Shown here: piece by piece, positions 33,959-42,503 of the stretch
Layout: every line of letters starts with the position of its first letter
How positions within the stretch are numbered: the first letter of the stretch is position 1
NCBI RefSeq assembly: GCF_003217495.1
Contig: NZ_QJSW01000003.1
Span: 1 to 64,000 of the forward strand
DNA length: 64,000 nt
Reading direction: 5' to 3'
Source of the DNA: Paenibacillus barcinonensis
GTDB lineage: Bacteria > Bacillota > Bacilli > Paenibacillales > Paenibacillaceae
The notes under the pieces: generated by a model
Told to the model about the DNA's origin: nothing
Seen by the model: the letters and a program-made list of their open reading frames with translations, nothing else
Databases searched by the model: none
Made by a program: the position numbers and the translations under genes

Positions 33959-33976
33959 CACAAAGTCATGAGTCAA

Positions 33977-33994
33977 AGGTGACTTAAGTCACCT
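33977..33994. promoter_or_regulatory. Perfect 18-base palindrome, candidate response-regulator site
   Basis: AGGTGACTTAAGTCACCT is fully self-complementary. Its centre is about 44 bases before the expected start of the kinase-operon transcript, the usual place for an activator touching a weak -35. The nearest candidate protein is the NarL-type regulator encoded at 35354-36055. Confidence 0.6.
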
Positions 33995-34014
33995 CCTGTA
34001 TCAGAGATGGCCTA

Positions 34015-34023
34015 TGCTATAAT
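34015..34023 (+). promoter_or_regulatory. Extended -10 promoter of the two-component operon
   Basis: TGCTATAAT is an extended -10 with a perfect TATAAT. The -35 position (CCTGTA around 33995) is poor and directly abuts the 18-base palindrome, a pattern expected for an activator-dependent promoter. Confidence 0.6.
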
Positions 34024-34110
34024 CAAGGATGCATGATGCGAAAATATATTTACTCCGAACTGCTTCGTTCACTTTCAATCCTATCATCATAAAAAGGATG
34101 TCTATGACCT

Positions 34111-35328
34111 ATGCCCCTACGGTTTCTGCAATATGGTTTATTACTTGTGCCCACTGTGCTGTACAGTCTGATGCTGCCCGCAGAAAGCGAAGCGCTGTAC
34201 ACCTTCTATATTCTCATTGCTGTAGGACTGGCTGTTGCCCACCGCTTCACCCGTTCAGGTGCACCGCAGGCACTGTTATTTCTGGCAGAAATCGTGTGGA
34301 GCAGCCACTTGATCGCTTCATACGGCCCCTTCATGTTATCCACTGGTCTATCAGCGCTCTATGTATATATGTATCGGCTCAATGGGTCTATGCGATGGAC
34401 GATGCTAGCTATACAGATTACCGCCATTAATCTTACATTATGTGAACATTATTCATCTTTACCATGGCTAATGTGGAATACTGCGGAGCTTCAGGCGATG
34501 GACTGGTCTTCAGAATCAACGCAGGTGATCATTGCCATGAATTTGCTCCTGTTCATGACAGCGGCGCTTGCATGGCAGGGAGCCAAAACAGCTACGAGCA
34601 GAGGACAACTGGAGCATGTGTATGACGAGCTGCGGAATAAACACTATGAGCTACAGGAAGCACGCGCGCAATTACTGCTATTTTCCAAACAACTGGAGGA
34701 TGCAGCCCAGATCGAAGAACGTACTCGCATATCGAGACAGCTCCATGACGATATCGGTCATCGCCTGATACGTACCAAGATGATGTCTGAAGCTGCTCTG
34801 CTCACACTGCCCTTGCATCCAGAACAAGGACTTGTCATAGTTGAGCAGATTCGGGATCAATTAACGGCCAGCATGGAGGATATGCGCAATACGCTGCTTA
34901 AACTCAAGCCCGATCCACAGCCTTCCGACGCCTACGCGTTAGATCGTCTGCTGGAGGAGGTTGGCCGGGACACAGGGATTATAACCAATTACGCGATTCG
35001 TGGTCAGGCGTATCCCCTGTATCCGAGCACACAGATTGTGCTGTACAAAAATGCCAGAGAAGCGATAACGAATGCTCTTAGACACGGAAAAGCTAATGAG
35101 ATTAAGCTAGAACTCGTATTCGAACAGCAAGAGGTCACGATGATGATCAGTAATGATGGCAGCACTCTCTCGCTGCTACATGCAGAGGGCTCCACCAGTA
35201 CAGGTCTTGGACTCGAAAGCATGCGCCAGCGTACACAGTACCTGGGAGGCACTGTGGAGATTCAAGCCAACTATCCGTACACGGTAATCACCCGCATCCC
35301 TATTTCAAATAAAATGAACTTACTTTAA
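34111..35328 (+). CDS. Sensor histidine kinase (NarL/DesK-like group)
   Basis: 405 residues. Several hydrophobic segments (about 5-22, 31-45, 54-90, 98-110, 137-155) form a membrane sensor with almost no external loops. That suggests sensing within the membrane, as in DesK- or LiaS-like kinases. A coiled coil (about 165-205) leads to the HisKA_3 phospho-acceptor H212 in ISRQLHDDIGHRL. The ATP domain shows the N box (NAREAITNALRHG) and the G box GLGLESMRQR. The ATG is weakly preceded by AAGGAT. The regulator gene follows 25 bases later. Together with the divergent ABC exporter it resembles B. subtilis yvfRS-yvfTU-type modules; this is a likeness of arrangement only. Confidence 0.92.
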   Translation: MPLRFLQYGLLLVPTVLYSLMLPAESEALYTFYILIAVGLAVAHRFTRSGAPQALLFLAEIVWSSHLIASYGPFMLSTGLSALYVYMYRLNGSMRWTMLAIQITAINLTLCEHYSSLPWLMWNTAELQAMDWSSESTQVIIAMNLLLFMTAALAWQGAKTATSRGQLEHVYDELRNKHYELQEARAQLLLFSKQLEDAAQIEERTRISRQLHDDIGHRLIRTKMMSEAALLTLPLHPEQGLVIVEQIRDQLTASMEDMRNTLLKLKPDPQPSDAYALDRLLEEVGRDTGIITNYAIRGQAYPLYPSTQIVLYKNAREAITNALRHGKANEIKLELVFEQQEVTMMISNDGSTLSLLHAEGSTSTGLGLESMRQRTQYLGGTVEIQANYPYTVITRIPISNKMNLL

Positions 35329-35353
35329 GCAGGATTTAGAAGGGAGCACATTT

Positions 35354-36055
35354 ATGCCAGAGCCAGAGCAAGAGCGGAAGGTTGATAGCAAGGAGCTACC
35401 ACCTGATGCATCTCCCCGTATCCAGGTGTTGCTTGTCGACGATGATTACTTTATCCGAGAGAGCCTGAAGGTTGTGCTCGGTCTTGATACAAGCATTCAT
35501 ATCACAGGTACAGCTTCGAACGGAAAGGAAGCGCTTGATCTACTCGCGTCAGGAACATCAGCAGATGTAGTGCTTATGGATATTCGAATGCCTGAATGTG
35601 ATGGAGTCGAAGGCACACGACTCATCAAATCCCGTTTTCCCGACGTTCAGGTGCTCATGCTGACAACCTTTGATGACGATGAATATATCATTCAGGCTTT
35701 GCAGAACGGCGCAAGCGGATATTTACTGAAAAATGTACCTCCTGCCCGCATCATTCAAGGGATTGCCGCTGTATACCGAGGGGACATGCTGATTCATCCC
35801 GATATTGCCCGCAAACTTACAGGGCTTCTCCGTCCACCCGCGTCTGGCCCTGCACAGGAGCCTTTGGAAACCTACGGTCTTACCCGCGCAGAGCTGTCCG
35901 TTGCTGAAGCGATATCCGAGGGGCTATCCAACAAAGAAATTGCCGCCAGACTATTCCTGAGCGAGGGCACTGTCAAAAACTACGTTACCGACATCCTGGG
36001 CAAGCTGCACCTGCGGGATCGTACTCAAATCGCCATTTTTATGTTAAAAAAATAA
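35354..36055 (+). CDS. Response regulator, NarL/LuxR family
   Basis: 233 residues with an unusual 20-residue N-terminal extension before the receiver domain. Receiver: acidic pair D30/D31, phospho-acceptor D76 in VLMDIRMP, conserved T in LTTF and K in LLKN. The C-terminal LuxR-type helix-turn-helix (about 170-233) includes SNKEIAARLFLSEGTVKNYVTDILGKL. ATG after AAGGGAG. It is the partner of the kinase upstream and probably binds the perfect palindrome at 33977-33994 to control both its own operon and the exporter. A strong terminator follows. Confidence 0.95.
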   Translation: MPEPEQERKVDSKELPPDASPRIQVLLVDDDYFIRESLKVVLGLDTSIHITGTASNGKEALDLLASGTSADVVLMDIRMPECDGVEGTRLIKSRFPDVQVLMLTTFDDDEYIIQALQNGASGYLLKNVPPARIIQGIAAVYRGDMLIHPDIARKLTGLLRPPASGPAQEPLETYGLTRAELSVAEAISEGLSNKEIAARLFLSEGTVKNYVTDILGKLHLRDRTQIAIFMLKK

Positions 36056-36060
36056 ACAAC

Positions 36061-36110
36061 CCAAAAAGGCAGCCCCCACGCCAATTCTGGCGGTGGGAGC
36101 TGCCTTTTTG
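36061..36110. terminator. Two-way terminator between the response regulator and minJ
   Basis: CCAAAAAGGCAGC..CCACGCC pairs with GGCGGTGGGAGCTGCCTTTTTGG, a stem of more than 20 bases with built-in A and T tracts on the two sides, so it works in both directions. Confidence 0.92.
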
Positions 36111-36112
36111 GA

Positions 36113-37441
36113 TTACATTTCGACAGACCCTTTGTCACTCACTACAGGGGCCGGTGGCAGAGCAAGAGGAGCATCATCCGTGCGCCGCTCTTTCCGGCGT
36201 GTGAACAGCTTGAGCGTCAGTACCTGAAGCAGCGTCACTGGACGCAACTGCACAGCCAAGGCCTCATGATTATCCGGCGCCATAACAACCCCAAGCTGGT
36301 GATGCTCACCTTCGTAGATGGCACGCTGCATAAACTTGCTCTCTCCTTGATGGTTCCGAATCTCCAGCTTGCAGAAGGCCGAGTTCATTCGCAGGGCGCG
36401 GTGCAGCTCTTCCGGTGAATGAACAAGCATACCGTTCACCTTGTACAGCGTTTCCCCTGCTTCGATGCCCAGTTCTGCAGCCGGACTATTCGGAATTACA
36501 CTCAGAACCTTGAGCCCGTGCTGCGGATGCACAAATGCTGGACTGAGGTGCTGCTCTTCCCGTGCACTGTACCATACCAGAAGCTCATGCCCGGCAAAAG
36601 CCACCAGCGCAGCCACTACGGTCAGAGATGGCCACCACACGGCAAGCAAACTGAACACAAGCAGGACGACGCTGTATAACAGCAAACGCTTTGCCGTAAG
36701 CTGAATTTTACGTCCTGGCAACATGCTTTGCGTGTTATCACTCAGCCCCAGCAGAATAGGCAGCGCAACCAGCGTGTAGCCTTGCCCCGCTTGAAACAAC
36801 GGAGTCCATGGAAGTGTTGCCCCCGCTCCTGTGGCGGGAACAAGAATGAACAGCGGGAGTGCCCAGAAAAGCTGCATCTGATATCCGCCCACCAATTTGC
36901 CCCGTTTGCCCTCTATCAGAAAAGGAGAAGCCATAGATACCCCTTGCATGCGAACGAAGGCAGCTTCGCCAAAGTGCAATAACGCAGCCAGCACAAGCAA
37001 TGCAGGCATGTCCAGTGCACGCACAGTCTCCACAGCCTGTCCGAGTATACCGGATGGCTGCCAGCCAGAAGCTATATTGAATGCAAATTGAAGTATGCCA
37101 AGCGCTCCCGCCGCATAAGCAAAGCACAGATAACGGATACGAATCAGAGCTAACACTAACGCTGCAATCCATATGCTGATCAGACTTCCCAATGTAAGGT
37201 GGGCGCCAAGGAACAGAAACGCGATCGACACCACGGCACCAATGATAATCCCTCCGAGCACAGCTCGAATCGTCTGTGTAATCGAGCTCTGCATACGAAC
37301 AAGGAATAGCTTACGCTCCTGGAGCAGCTGACGATGGTACATCAAGGCAATCAAAATGATCGAGATATAATAAAACGGCTGAATCAACAACTGTAACAAT
37401 GCTTCCCCTAAAGTAGTTAACCACGGCCATACCCATTCCAT
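36113..37441 (-). CDS. minJ: MinJ-like division-site protein with PDZ domain
   Basis: 442 residues from the ATG at 37441 (GAGGAG 11 bases before); a GTG four codons upstream overlaps that ribosome site. The N-terminal three quarters hold about eight hydrophobic segments, followed by a PDZ domain (about 295-385, with HGLKVLSVIPNSPAAELGIEAGETLYKVNG). In B. subtilis MinJ links DivIVA to MinD at the poles and new septa and lies next to ctpB near ftsEX. The same order here (ftsE-ftsX-...-ctpB-minJ) is the main reason for the name; sequence similarity was not measured. It ends against the two-way terminator. Confidence 0.78.
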   Translation of the reverse strand: MEWVWPWLTTLGEALLQLLIQPFYYISIILIALMYHRQLLQERKLFLVRMQSSITQTIRAVLGGIIIGAVVSIAFLFLGAHLTLGSLISIWIAALVLALIRIRYLCFAYAAGALGILQFAFNIASGWQPSGILGQAVETVRALDMPALLVLAALLHFGEAAFVRMQGVSMASPFLIEGKRGKLVGGYQMQLFWALPLFILVPATGAGATLPWTPLFQAGQGYTLVALPILLGLSDNTQSMLPGRKIQLTAKRLLLYSVVLLVFSLLAVWWPSLTVVAALVAFAGHELLVWYSAREEQHLSPAFVHPQHGLKVLSVIPNSPAAELGIEAGETLYKVNGMLVHSPEELHRALRMNSAFCKLEIRNHQGESKFMQRAIYEGEHHQLGVVMAPDNHEALAVQLRPVTLLQVLTLKLFTRRKERRTDDAPLALPPAPVVSDKGSVEM

Positions 37442-37472
37442 TGCGGCGTTCACTCCTCTCCTTCAGCCGGTT

Positions 37473-37506
37473 CAGAAAAAAAGAAGGCTGAAAATCAGCC
37501 TTCTTT
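37473..37506 (-). terminator. Terminator of ctpB
   Basis: AAAGAAGGCTGA pairs with TCAGCCTTCTTT around a 3-base centre; the minus strand continues TTTTTCTG. It begins at the ctpB stop codon and separates ctpB from minJ. Confidence 0.85.
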
Positions 37507-38977
37507 ATGGCTTCGACACAGCGGACGAAATATCCTTCGAGACATTTTCGATCGCGCGTTTCAGCTGTGCATCATATTGAGGATTGGCAATCCGTTCGAT
37601 CAAAGATGCTTCCAGGGATTCAGCCGTTTTTTCATCAATCTGACCTGTAACCTGGATGCCTTTTTTCTTCTGGAATGCCTTGACCGCTTCCTCCGTCTTC
37701 TGATCGTAGTATCCATCCACACGATCCGGCTTGAAGTCAAGTCCTCTTAGCATCGTCTGCGCACTCTTCACATCCGTGCTATTGCTGTCATATTTCAGCG
37801 GCAGCTTCTCTTTATTAATCGGAGCTACCGAGAAATAGTCCGGCTGATTTACGGCAATGTCCGGTTTGATTCCTTTTTCATGAATCCAGTCCCCGTTAGG
37901 CGTCAGCCACTTCGCAATGGTAATTTTCAGCAAGCTGCCGTCACCCATTTGTTTATCGTAGCTGGTCTGTACGGTACCTTTACCAAACGAGTTTTCACCC
38001 ACCAACGTAGCACCTGCCGACTGCTGCAGAGCTCCTGCCAGAATTTCGGATGCACTTGCACTACCCTTGTTCATCAATACCGTGATTGGGTAAGGCTTGG
38101 CTGTTCCACTTGATTTGCTTTGTTCCTTCTTGCCATTTTTATCTTCAACCTGAACGATGACTTTACCCTTCGGTACGAATTGCTCCGCAATATCAATAAC
38201 GACTTGCAGCACGCCGCCCGGATCGTTCCGCACATCAATAATCAGGCCTTTCATGTTCTGCTTCTCCAGCTTCGCCAGCTCTTCCTTGAAGCGCTCACCT
38301 GTATTCATCGAGAACTGAGTGATGTTAATGACACCAATGCCGCCGTCCTCCATATGTGCATAGACGGTTTCCAGATCAATATCATCACGTATAATGGTGA
38401 ATTCAATCGGCTCTGTAGACCCGGCACGTTTCACCTGTACTTTGGCTTCACTGCCTTTAGGACCCCTGATTTTGTTCACCGCTTTGTTCAATTCAAGCCC
38501 TTGAAGAGACTCGCCGTTAACAGACAAAATGATGTCCTTTGCGCGAATACCCGCTTTTTCGGCTGGTGAGCCTTTGATCGGGGATACGACAACAACATAA
38601 CCATCCTTCGAGGAAACCTCTGCGCCGATGCCTGTAAATGAACCTTCAATCGACTCTTCAAATTGGGCCGCCGTTTCCTGTGCCATATAGTTGGAATACG
38701 GATCACCAAGCGATTCCATCATGCCATTGATCGCACCATCAATCAGCTTGGTACGGTCCACTTCCTTATAATAGTTTCTGGAGATCAAATCCATCGCGGT
38801 TTCAATCTTCTTCATATCGTTCTTCTGCTGCGAGCTTCCAGTAACACTTGCCAGAAGTCCTTCACCTGGTGCAGCCTGACTTGTAATACCCGGGTAAGTC
38901 ATTAACACCAGCGTCAATAGACTTCCACCAAGCAGACCCAGTATAACGAACAGCAGTGCCGATCTTTTCTTCATCAT
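37505..38977 (-). CDS. ctpB: S41-family carboxyl-terminal processing protease CtpB
   Basis: 490 residues. A signal or anchor helix (about 6-28) is followed by a PDZ domain (about 112-195), the tail-specific protease core and a C-terminal peptidoglycan-binding domain (about 410-470: SAQTMLRGLDFKPDRVDGYYDQKTEEAVKAFQ). Catalytic Ser-Lys-Gln are S308 (NKGSASASEI), K333 and Q337 (FGKGTVQ), aligning with the known CtpB triad. In B. subtilis CtpB cleaves SpoIVFA to trigger sigma-K processing during sporulation and is also made in growing cells. Placed between the EnvC-like gene and minJ as in the ftsEX-ctpB-minJ neighbourhood. Confidence 0.93.
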   Translation of the reverse strand: MMKKRSALLFVILGLLGGSLLTLVLMTYPGITSQAAPGEGLLASVTGSSQQKNDMKKIETAMDLISRNYYKEVDRTKLIDGAINGMMESLGDPYSNYMAQETAAQFEESIEGSFTGIGAEVSSKDGYVVVVSPIKGSPAEKAGIRAKDIILSVNGESLQGLELNKAVNKIRGPKGSEAKVQVKRAGSTEPIEFTIIRDDIDLETVYAHMEDGGIGVINITQFSMNTGERFKEELAKLEKQNMKGLIIDVRNDPGGVLQVVIDIAEQFVPKGKVIVQVEDKNGKKEQSKSSGTAKPYPITVLMNKGSASASEILAGALQQSAGATLVGENSFGKGTVQTSYDKQMGDGSLLKITIAKWLTPNGDWIHEKGIKPDIAVNQPDYFSVAPINKEKLPLKYDSNSTDVKSAQTMLRGLDFKPDRVDGYYDQKTEEAVKAFQKKKGIQVTGQIDEKTAESLEASLIERIANPQYDAQLKRAIENVSKDISSAVSKP

Positions 38978-39184
38978 CCGTTTGTCACCGCCTTTAGTTT
39001 TGAAGCTCCTCCGATTCGGACGATCCGAATCATTCCCTGAACATGCCAGCTTAGTATATGTCTAGCTTGTACGGAATATGTTTTTTCCATTCGGGATTTC
39101 ATATTTCATCCCATTTATCAAAGAGTTAACCCGCATACATCCGTTGATGAATTATCAGTTATACCGTCATTCCATGCGACCATT

Positions 39185-40462
39185 CTACAGATAATTCATC
39201 GGATTCACAGCTGTTCCATTATCACGCACCTCAAAGTGCAAGTGAGGACCTGTAGAATTACCCGTGTTCCCGGACTCGGCAATCAGATCACCTTTATTTA
39301 CCGTATCTCCCTTGCTGACTTTGATCCCGCCTTCACGCAAATGACCATACAACGACCACAAGCCACCGCCATGATCAATAATTACGGTATATCCGTAACC
39401 ACTGTACCACTCTGCCATAATGACGATACCGCCAGAAGCTGCATGAACGGATGTGCCTACTGGAACTGCGAAATCGACACCGTTATGCATTTTGCCGACT
39501 TCTCCCGTAATCGGGTGCACCCGCGGACCAAATGGCGAGGATATACGTCCACCAGAGACAGGTCTTGCAAAGATACCACTGCCTGATGAGTATGTTTCAT
39601 CACTGCCACCTGTACTGATACGGGTTGGAGCCTTTGCTGCTGCTTTGGCTCTTGCCGCAGCTTCAGCACGGGCTTTGGCCGCCGCTGCCGCCTGCTGCTC
39701 GCGCAATTTATTTTTTTCCTGTAAGAGAGCTGAGCGTTTACCGGCAATTTGCATTAATACCGCTTCCTGCTCAGCGGTCAACTCCTCGGATTGTTCAATT
39801 TTAGCATCATATGAGGCCAGAAGCACCTGCTTTTCCTTTTCTTTCTCGTTCAGCTGCGACTTCCGCTGCTGCTTCTGTGAATACAGACTTTTGGCTTCAG
39901 CATACTGCCGATCCAGGTCTGCCTTTTTCTCCACAACCAGCTGCTTGTCTGCTTTATGCTCGTCCAGCAGATGCTGATCCTGATCTACAATCGTCTTGAG
40001 TGAATCAGCTCGAGTCAGAAAATCGGTGAAGCTGGTGGAAGATAACAGGACATCCAGGTACGATACAGCACCGTCTGTGTACATCAGGCGCACACGTGAT
40101 TCCAGCAGCTTTTCTCTGGCTACAATTCGGTCTTCTGCGGCCTGCAGATCCTTTTTCGTTGTACGAAGATCCTCCTCCGTATTTTCAATCTGCAACGATA
40201 CACTCGCCAGCTCATCACTAACGACATTGATCTGCTCCAACACGACCTTCAGATAAGCATTGGTTTTATTCTTATAATGCTGTGCTTCCTTTTTGTTGGC
40301 AGCAGCTTTCTTCTGCTCCTGCTTGGCAGAAGCCGCTTTGCTCTCAAGCTGCTGAATCTGCTGATCAATATCGCTGATGCTGTTCTTGGCATATCCGTCA
40401 GAAGGTTGAAACGTCATACCGGCCAGTAACATGACGGCCAGCAGCGAAGCAGTTTTTTTCAA
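39185..40462 (-). CDS. EnvC-like murein hydrolase (activator), coiled coil plus M23 domain
   Basis: 425 residues. TTG start at 40462, 8 bases after GGGGGA, giving MKKTASLLAV... as a signal peptide (about 1-25). A long coiled coil (about 28-270) with lysine/glutamine-rich heptads is followed by an alanine-rich linker and a LytM/M23 domain (about 305-425). The metal residues are present: HNGVDFA (H and D), and HLHF near the end, so it may be an active endopeptidase rather than a dead activator. In E. coli EnvC is controlled by FtsEX; B. subtilis FtsEX drives CwlO. Lying directly downstream of ftsE-ftsX here, it is the natural FtsEX partner. Confidence 0.9.
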   Translation of the reverse strand: MKKTASLLAVMLLAGMTFQPSDGYAKNSISDIDQQIQQLESKAASAKQEQKKAAANKKEAQHYKNKTNAYLKVVLEQINVVSDELASVSLQIENTEEDLRTTKKDLQAAEDRIVAREKLLESRVRLMYTDGAVSYLDVLLSSTSFTDFLTRADSLKTIVDQDQHLLDEHKADKQLVVEKKADLDRQYAEAKSLYSQKQQRKSQLNEKEKEKQVLLASYDAKIEQSEELTAEQEAVLMQIAGKRSALLQEKNKLREQQAAAAAKARAEAAARAKAAAKAPTRISTGGSDETYSSGSGIFARPVSGGRISSPFGPRVHPITGEVGKMHNGVDFAVPVGTSVHAASGGIVIMAEWYSGYGYTVIIDHGGGLWSLYGHLREGGIKVSKGDTVNKGDLIAESGNTGNSTGPHLHFEVRDNGTAVNPMNYL

Positions 40463-40656
40463 AATGATAATCCCCCATCCTATGAATTCACAAGAAAGCA
40501 ACCTGCACAGATGGTGAACAGCATGTTCCTTTGCTTTCTTTCATTACATGTTCCTAAGAACGTTCTGAGCGTTGCGTCTTCCATACATATCGTCAAACAG
40601 CGCCCAATAATGAACCTGTTTTGCTATTCTTTTCGACAATTAATGCAAAATGCAGC

Positions 40657-41574
40657 TTACACTTTAAGTGACTTGCGGATGGACAGTGTACTGCCCAGAA
40701 TGCCGACCAACACACCAAGCCCGATCAGAAGTGTTCCCATCAGCGGCCAAATCTCACTGAGCGGAACCAGATTAAGCATCTGCATAAACACATCCTGACC
40801 TACGGTTGCCATCAGGCGGCTGTATCCGAAGAAGAGAACACCCACTGTAATGATGGAACCGATTAACCCGATCAGTGCCCCTTCCACAAAGAAAGGCCAG
40901 CGGATAAAGGTGTTGGTTGCGCCCACCAGCTTCATGATGCCAATCTCCCGGCGGCGTGCCAGAATCGTTACGCGAATCGTATTTGAGATCAGGAACATGG
41001 ACATAAGCCCCAGTCCCCCGACAAAAATAAATCCGATGTTCCGCACAAGCTTCGTAAATTTGAACAGCACTTCAACCGTTTCCTTACCATAATTCACTTT
41101 CATAATCGGCTTCTCCGGGTGCTTCTCGTTCAACGCTTCAATCTTCTGCGCTACAAAATTGACTGTTTCCGGTTCAATCACCTTGACTTCAATTGTATCC
41201 GGCAAGGGATTGTTATCCACATCGAAGCCACTTAATACATTATCTGCGCTTGATCCAAGACGCTCGCGGAACTCCTTGAGCCCTTCTTCCTTGGAAACAA
41301 AACGAATCTCGCTAACCTCAGGCATCGCGCTGATCTCCTGCTGCAACGTATTACGCAGGTTCTCATCGACATTCAGCTCCAAAAACGCGCTGATCTCCAC
41401 CTGACTGTCTACCTGGTTCGCCATAGAGTTCACATTGAGCACCAGCAGCATAAACACGCCAAGAATAAACAGAGAGACGATGATCGACATGACGGATGCC
41501 ACAGACATCCAACCATTGCGGAATACGTTCTTGAAGCCCTCCCGCAGATGTCGCAAGAGAGTACTAAAATTCAT
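40657..41574 (-). CDS. ftsX: Cell-division protein FtsX
   Basis: 305 residues. Layout of the FtsX family: a basic cytoplasmic start (HLREGFKNVFRNGWMSVASV), helix 1 (about 22-43), an extracytoplasmic domain of about 125 residues, then three helices (about 180-200, 225-250, 270-295). With FtsE it transmits ATP hydrolysis to a wall hydrolase outside the membrane. The start overlaps the last 11 bases of ftsE, so the two are translationally coupled. Downstream comes the EnvC-like gene with a 194-base gap. Confidence 0.95.
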   Translation of the reverse strand: MNFSTLLRHLREGFKNVFRNGWMSVASVMSIIVSLFILGVFMLLVLNVNSMANQVDSQVEISAFLELNVDENLRNTLQQEISAMPEVSEIRFVSKEEGLKEFRERLGSSADNVLSGFDVDNNPLPDTIEVKVIEPETVNFVAQKIEALNEKHPEKPIMKVNYGKETVEVLFKFTKLVRNIGFIFVGGLGLMSMFLISNTIRVTILARRREIGIMKLVGATNTFIRWPFFVEGALIGLIGSIITVGVLFFGYSRLMATVGQDVFMQMLNLVPLSEIWPLMGTLLIGLGVLVGILGSTLSIRKSLKV

Positions 41575-42250
41575 AACCGTACTCCCCTCTCATCTGATCC
41601 CGTACAATCTGTCCACGTTCAATGGCGATAACCCGTTTACGCATCGTATTAACGATGTCCTTGTTGTGCGTAGCCATGACAATCGTCGTTCCCCGGAAAT
41701 TGATCTCGTCCAGCAGCTGCATAATGCCCCAGGACGTCTCCGGGTCCAGATTCCCTGTAGGCTCGTCCGCAATAATGACCGAAGGGTTGTTTACAATCGC
41801 ACGTGCGATGGCAATCCGCTGCTGCTCCCCGCCGGAGAGCTGAGAAGGCTCACGATTGGCTTTGCTACGCAGACCTACCAGATCGAGCACTTCCATGACC
41901 CGTTTCTTGATATGCCGCTTGGGCGCTTCAATTACTTCCATCGCAAACGCAACATTCTCAAAAGCGGTCATCTTCGGCAACAAGCGAAAATCCTGGAACA
42001 CTACGCCGATGTTGCGGCGCACGTATGGAATTTTGCGCGGTTTTAACTTGCCAATATTAAATCCGTTTATGGATATTTGCCCTTTGGTTGGCACTTCTTC
42101 TCTGTACATCAGCTTCATAAATGTCGATTTGCCTGCACCGGATGGACCAACGATATAGACAAATTCATTGCGGTCGATCTTCACCGACACCCCTTGTAAT
42201 GCGTGGGTCCCGTTGGCGTAGGTCTTCCACACGTCCTGCATTTCTATCAC
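41564..42250 (-). CDS. ftsE: Cell-division ATP-binding protein FtsE
   Basis: 228 residues. Walker [10 protein letters not shown] (35-43), Q-loop [10 protein letters not shown], signature LSGGEQQR, Walker [14 protein letters not shown], switch histidine in MATHNKDIV. The C-terminus MRGEYGYEF is characteristic of Firmicutes FtsE. It powers FtsX. First gene of the ftsE-ftsX-EnvC group, diverging from a VanW-type gene; the 253-base intergenic region has a perfect WalR-type box at 42393-42409, about 150 bases upstream of this start. Confidence 0.96.
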   Translation of the reverse strand: MIEMQDVWKTYANGTHALQGVSVKIDRNEFVYIVGPSGAGKSTFMKLMYREEVPTKGQISINGFNIGKLKPRKIPYVRRNIGVVFQDFRLLPKMTAFENVAFAMEVIEAPKRHIKKRVMEVLDLVGLRSKANREPSQLSGGEQQRIAIARAIVNNPSVIIADEPTGNLDPETSWGIMQLLDEINFRGTTIVMATHNKDIVNTMRKRVIAIERGQIVRDQMRGEYGYEF

Positions 42251-42392
42251 ATCATCACTTCCTGCTCACATAGTTAGCCATTATGATTTCGACACAATCC
42301 CGGCATTTCCTTTAAAAAGACCTGAATTTCATCAGGAAAAATCCACGGTTCCCCTCTTTTGCTGGTGAAGCATGGATTCATATGAAGTTTAT

Positions 42393-42409
42393 TGTAACAA
42401 ATTTGTTAC
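42393..42409. promoter_or_regulatory. Perfect WalR (YycF) consensus box / palindrome between ftsE and vanW
   Basis: TGTAAC-AAATT-TGTTAC matches TGTWAH-N5-TGTWAH, the binding sequence of the essential wall regulator WalR of Bacillus and Staphylococcus, at every position. Sixteen of these bases (42394-42409) are also a perfect palindrome. It sits between two divergent envelope genes, one of which starts the FtsEX/EnvC operon; control of wall hydrolysis by WalRK is established in relatives. Confidence 0.6.
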
Positions 42410-42503
42410 CTATTGAGTACCCGAAAGTTTTCCTCCCTTGAATCATATAGATAGAACATGTTACGAATTCCGAAACAACAGAAGCCAAAAGGAGCGTTCG
42501 GTT

